From NCBI GenBank assembly GCA_001001045.1, contig LCIL01000008.1, forward strand, positions 1-38,234: a stretch of DNA of 38,234 bases, given 5' to 3'. The notes beneath the pieces are model-generated. The model was not told the origin of the DNA, made no database searches, and saw only the letters and a program-made list of their open reading frames with translations. The stretch is from Candidatus Woesebacteria bacterium GW2011_GWA1_44_23 (GTDB lineage Bacteria > Patescibacteriota > Microgenomatia > UBA8517). Made by a program: the position numbers and the translations under genes. Below are positions 36,438 through 38,234 of the stretch, piece after piece (within the stretch, counting starts at the first letter, position 1; every line of letters begins with the position of its first letter).

Positions 36438-38234
36438 ATGTTAATACCTATCAGCTGGCTTAAAGAATATGTGGAAATCAAGTTACCCCTGAAGGATCTT
36501 ATGTGGAAAATGACCGAAGCCGGGCTTACTTGCGAAACTGCCAAGAAAGTCGGAGGGGAAGTAATAATGGATGTTGAAGTTACCGCCAACAGACCCGACT
36601 GGATGAGCATTCTCGGAGTTGCCAGGGAGGTTGCCGCAATACAAGGGTTGAAAGTAAAAGAGCCAAAGATCGGGAATATGCCTTCCCAAACGGCCAATTT
36701 TCCGATTGATCTTATGCCGGACTACCGTCTTTTTGAACGCTGGACCGGAATTGTTATCAAAGGAATTTCCATAGCTCCTTCTCCCGAATGGCTGAAAGAA
36801 AGGATTGTCTCTATGGGGCATACTCCGATAAATAACGTCATCGATATTACAAATTATGTTATGTATGAACTGGGGATTCCCATGCACGCTTTTGATTACG
36901 ACGAAATTTACGGACAGGTCATGAATCTTCAGTTGTCCGCAGGGGGGGAGAAATTTACCTCGGTTGACGGCATTGAATATACGCTTCCCAAAGACGCGAT
37001 GATAATAAAAGACGCAGAACGCCTTATCGATTTGGCCGGGATCAAGGGGGGCCTTAATTCGGGAATTAAAGAAACAACCAAAAATATTTTTCTGCATGTG
37101 ACAATCGATAACCCGGTTTTTGTCAGAAGAACTTCTCTTGCAATGGGACTAAGAAGCGATGCTTCGGCGGTTTACGAAAGGGGGCCGGACAAGGGGGGGA
37201 CTCTTAAAAGCCTGACAAGGGCGGTCAACCTGATATTGGATCTTGCCGGAGGAGAGGTTGCATCCAAGCTGATCGATTTGAAAGAAAAAGATTATGAGCC
37301 TACCAAAATGATGCTCGGGTTTGACAAACTTGAAAAAATTTTGGGAATAAAAATTCCGGACTCCGATACGGTCAGGATTCTTTCAAGCCTTAATTTGTCC
37401 CCGAAGGCGGTCAAAACAGGTGTTAGGTGCGTTATACCCACATATAGGGGAGATCTGAAAATCGAAGAGGATCTAACTGAGGAGGTTGCGCGGCTTTACG
37501 GATACAATAGGTTTCCCGCAACGATGCCGGAAGGAAGGGTAAGCGATGAAAAAATCCCGTACTTCTTTGACGACACTTTGATTTTAACCATCAAAAGCCT
37601 CCTTGTCTCCTGCGGATATTCCGAGGCGAAAAATCTTTCGCTTATCTCAAAGGATCTGATTGAGAAATTCGGGCTTAATCCCGCAAAACATTTCAGAATA
37701 GAAAACCCGGTAAGTACGGAATATGAATATATGAGAACTACGCTTATCCCGGGTCTTGTAGCCGCCGTAAAGATAAATTCCGCGGATAACCTGAAGCTTT
37801 TTGAGGTTGATAAGGTCTATTTAAAAAGTGCTAAGGGGGCTGATGAGAGATATAGGGTTGCCGGCATTTATACGGCTGGTTCTTTCAGGGATTTCAAAAC
37901 CGCTATTGATTTATTTTCTTCCAGATTAAATATAGACGGATATTCCGTTGAGTTTGAAACGGATAAACCTTACTTGCACGCTTCCAATGCGGGATCAATC
38001 AAAGCGGCCGGTTCCGTGATCGGCGAATTCGGAGAGGTGGACCCGATGGTACTTGGTTCCCTGGAAATACGCGGAAAAGTTTATTGCTTTGAATTTGATC
38101 TGGACTCTTTGGCCGGTTTGTCAAAGTTTAAAACTTTTTCTGCCATCCCGATTAATCCCGCACAGGTTGAGGATCTGACTTTGACTTTTCCTCCCAAGAC
38201 CAAAATAGGGGAGGTACTTAAACTGATAACCGGT
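36438..38234 (+). CDS. pheT: Phenylalanyl-tRNA synthetase beta subunit (partial, runs off window)
   Basis: MLIPISWLKEYVEIKLPLKDLMWKMTEAGL...VTANRPDWMSILGVAREVAAIQGL...INNVIDITNYVMYELGIPMHAFD; frame open to window end. Confidence 0.95.
   Translation, partial: MLIPISWLKEYVEIKLPLKDLMWKMTEAGLTCETAKKVGGEVIMDVEVTANRPDWMSILGVAREVAAIQGLKVKEPKIGNMPSQTANFPIDLMPDYRLFERWTGIVIKGISIAPSPEWLKERIVSMGHTPINNVIDITNYVMYELGIPMHAFDYDEIYGQVMNLQLSAGGEKFTSVDGIEYTLPKDAMIIKDAERLIDLAGIKGGLNSGIKETTKNIFLHVTIDNPVFVRRTSLAMGLRSDASAVYERGPDKGGTLKSLTRAVNLILDLAGGEVASKLIDLKEKDYEPTKMMLGFDKLEKILGIKIPDSDTVRILSSLNLSPKAVKTGVRCVIPTYRGDLKIEEDLTEEVARLYGYNRFPATMPEGRVSDEKIPYFFDDTLILTIKSLLVSCGYSEAKNLSLISKDLIEKFGLNPAKHFRIENPVSTEYEYMRTTLIPGLVAAVKINSADNLKLFEVDKVYLKSAKGADERYRVAGIYTAGSFRDFKTAIDLFSSRLNIDGYSVEFETDKPYLHASNAGSIKAAGSVIGEFGEVDPMVLGSLEIRGKVYCFEFDLDSLAGLSKFKTFSAIPINPAQVEDLTLTFPPKTKIGEVLKLITG

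Noticed and set aside
1-38234. CRISPR array
   Set aside because: No regularly spaced direct repeats seen despite a Cas4-like nuclease.

Overview
The window looks like chromosomal sequence from a CPR/Patescibacteria-type bacterium, possibly Microgenomates-like. That placement is inferred from gene style and content, not from a marker tree. The left end (1 to ~3340) is the edge of an integrated element: a VirB4/TraC-like ATPase gene cut by the window edge, a 121-aa conserved-looking partner, and a large serine recombinase whose 3' end runs into a tRNA-Leu(CAG) gene. The middle carries tandem peptidoglycan-hydrolase paralogs, tRNAs, DUF192, a Y-family polymerase, trigger factor, phosphodiester glycosidase, MltG, a sugar dehydrogenase and alpha/beta hydrolases. 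A nuclease/restriction cluster at ~17.1-23.3 kb holds a Cys-pair PD-(D/E)XK nuclease, an Mrr-like protein, DUF3800, a type IIG/ISP-like RM enzyme and a DUF4258-like protein. The right side has a D-Ala-D-Ala ligase-like ATP-grasp, cytidine deaminase, UppP, tRNA-Ala, TypA/BipA and a thrS-infC-rpmI-rplT-pheS-pheT cluster. The main observations are: (1) widespread apparently leaderless genes, with a TANAAT -10 hexamer ending 5-8 nt before the start codon; (2) a contrasting set of units with consensus TTGACA-N17 promoters (two tiny membrane-protein genes with strong SDs and long hairpins, plus a candidate ~85-nt RNA with a terminator); (3) three visibly disrupted genes: mscL, thrS with a (GAAA)3 frameshift, and pheS with a large internal loss plus frameshift; (4) an orphan MltG-like N-terminal-domain protein with no catalytic domain. 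All family calls were made by eye without database searches.
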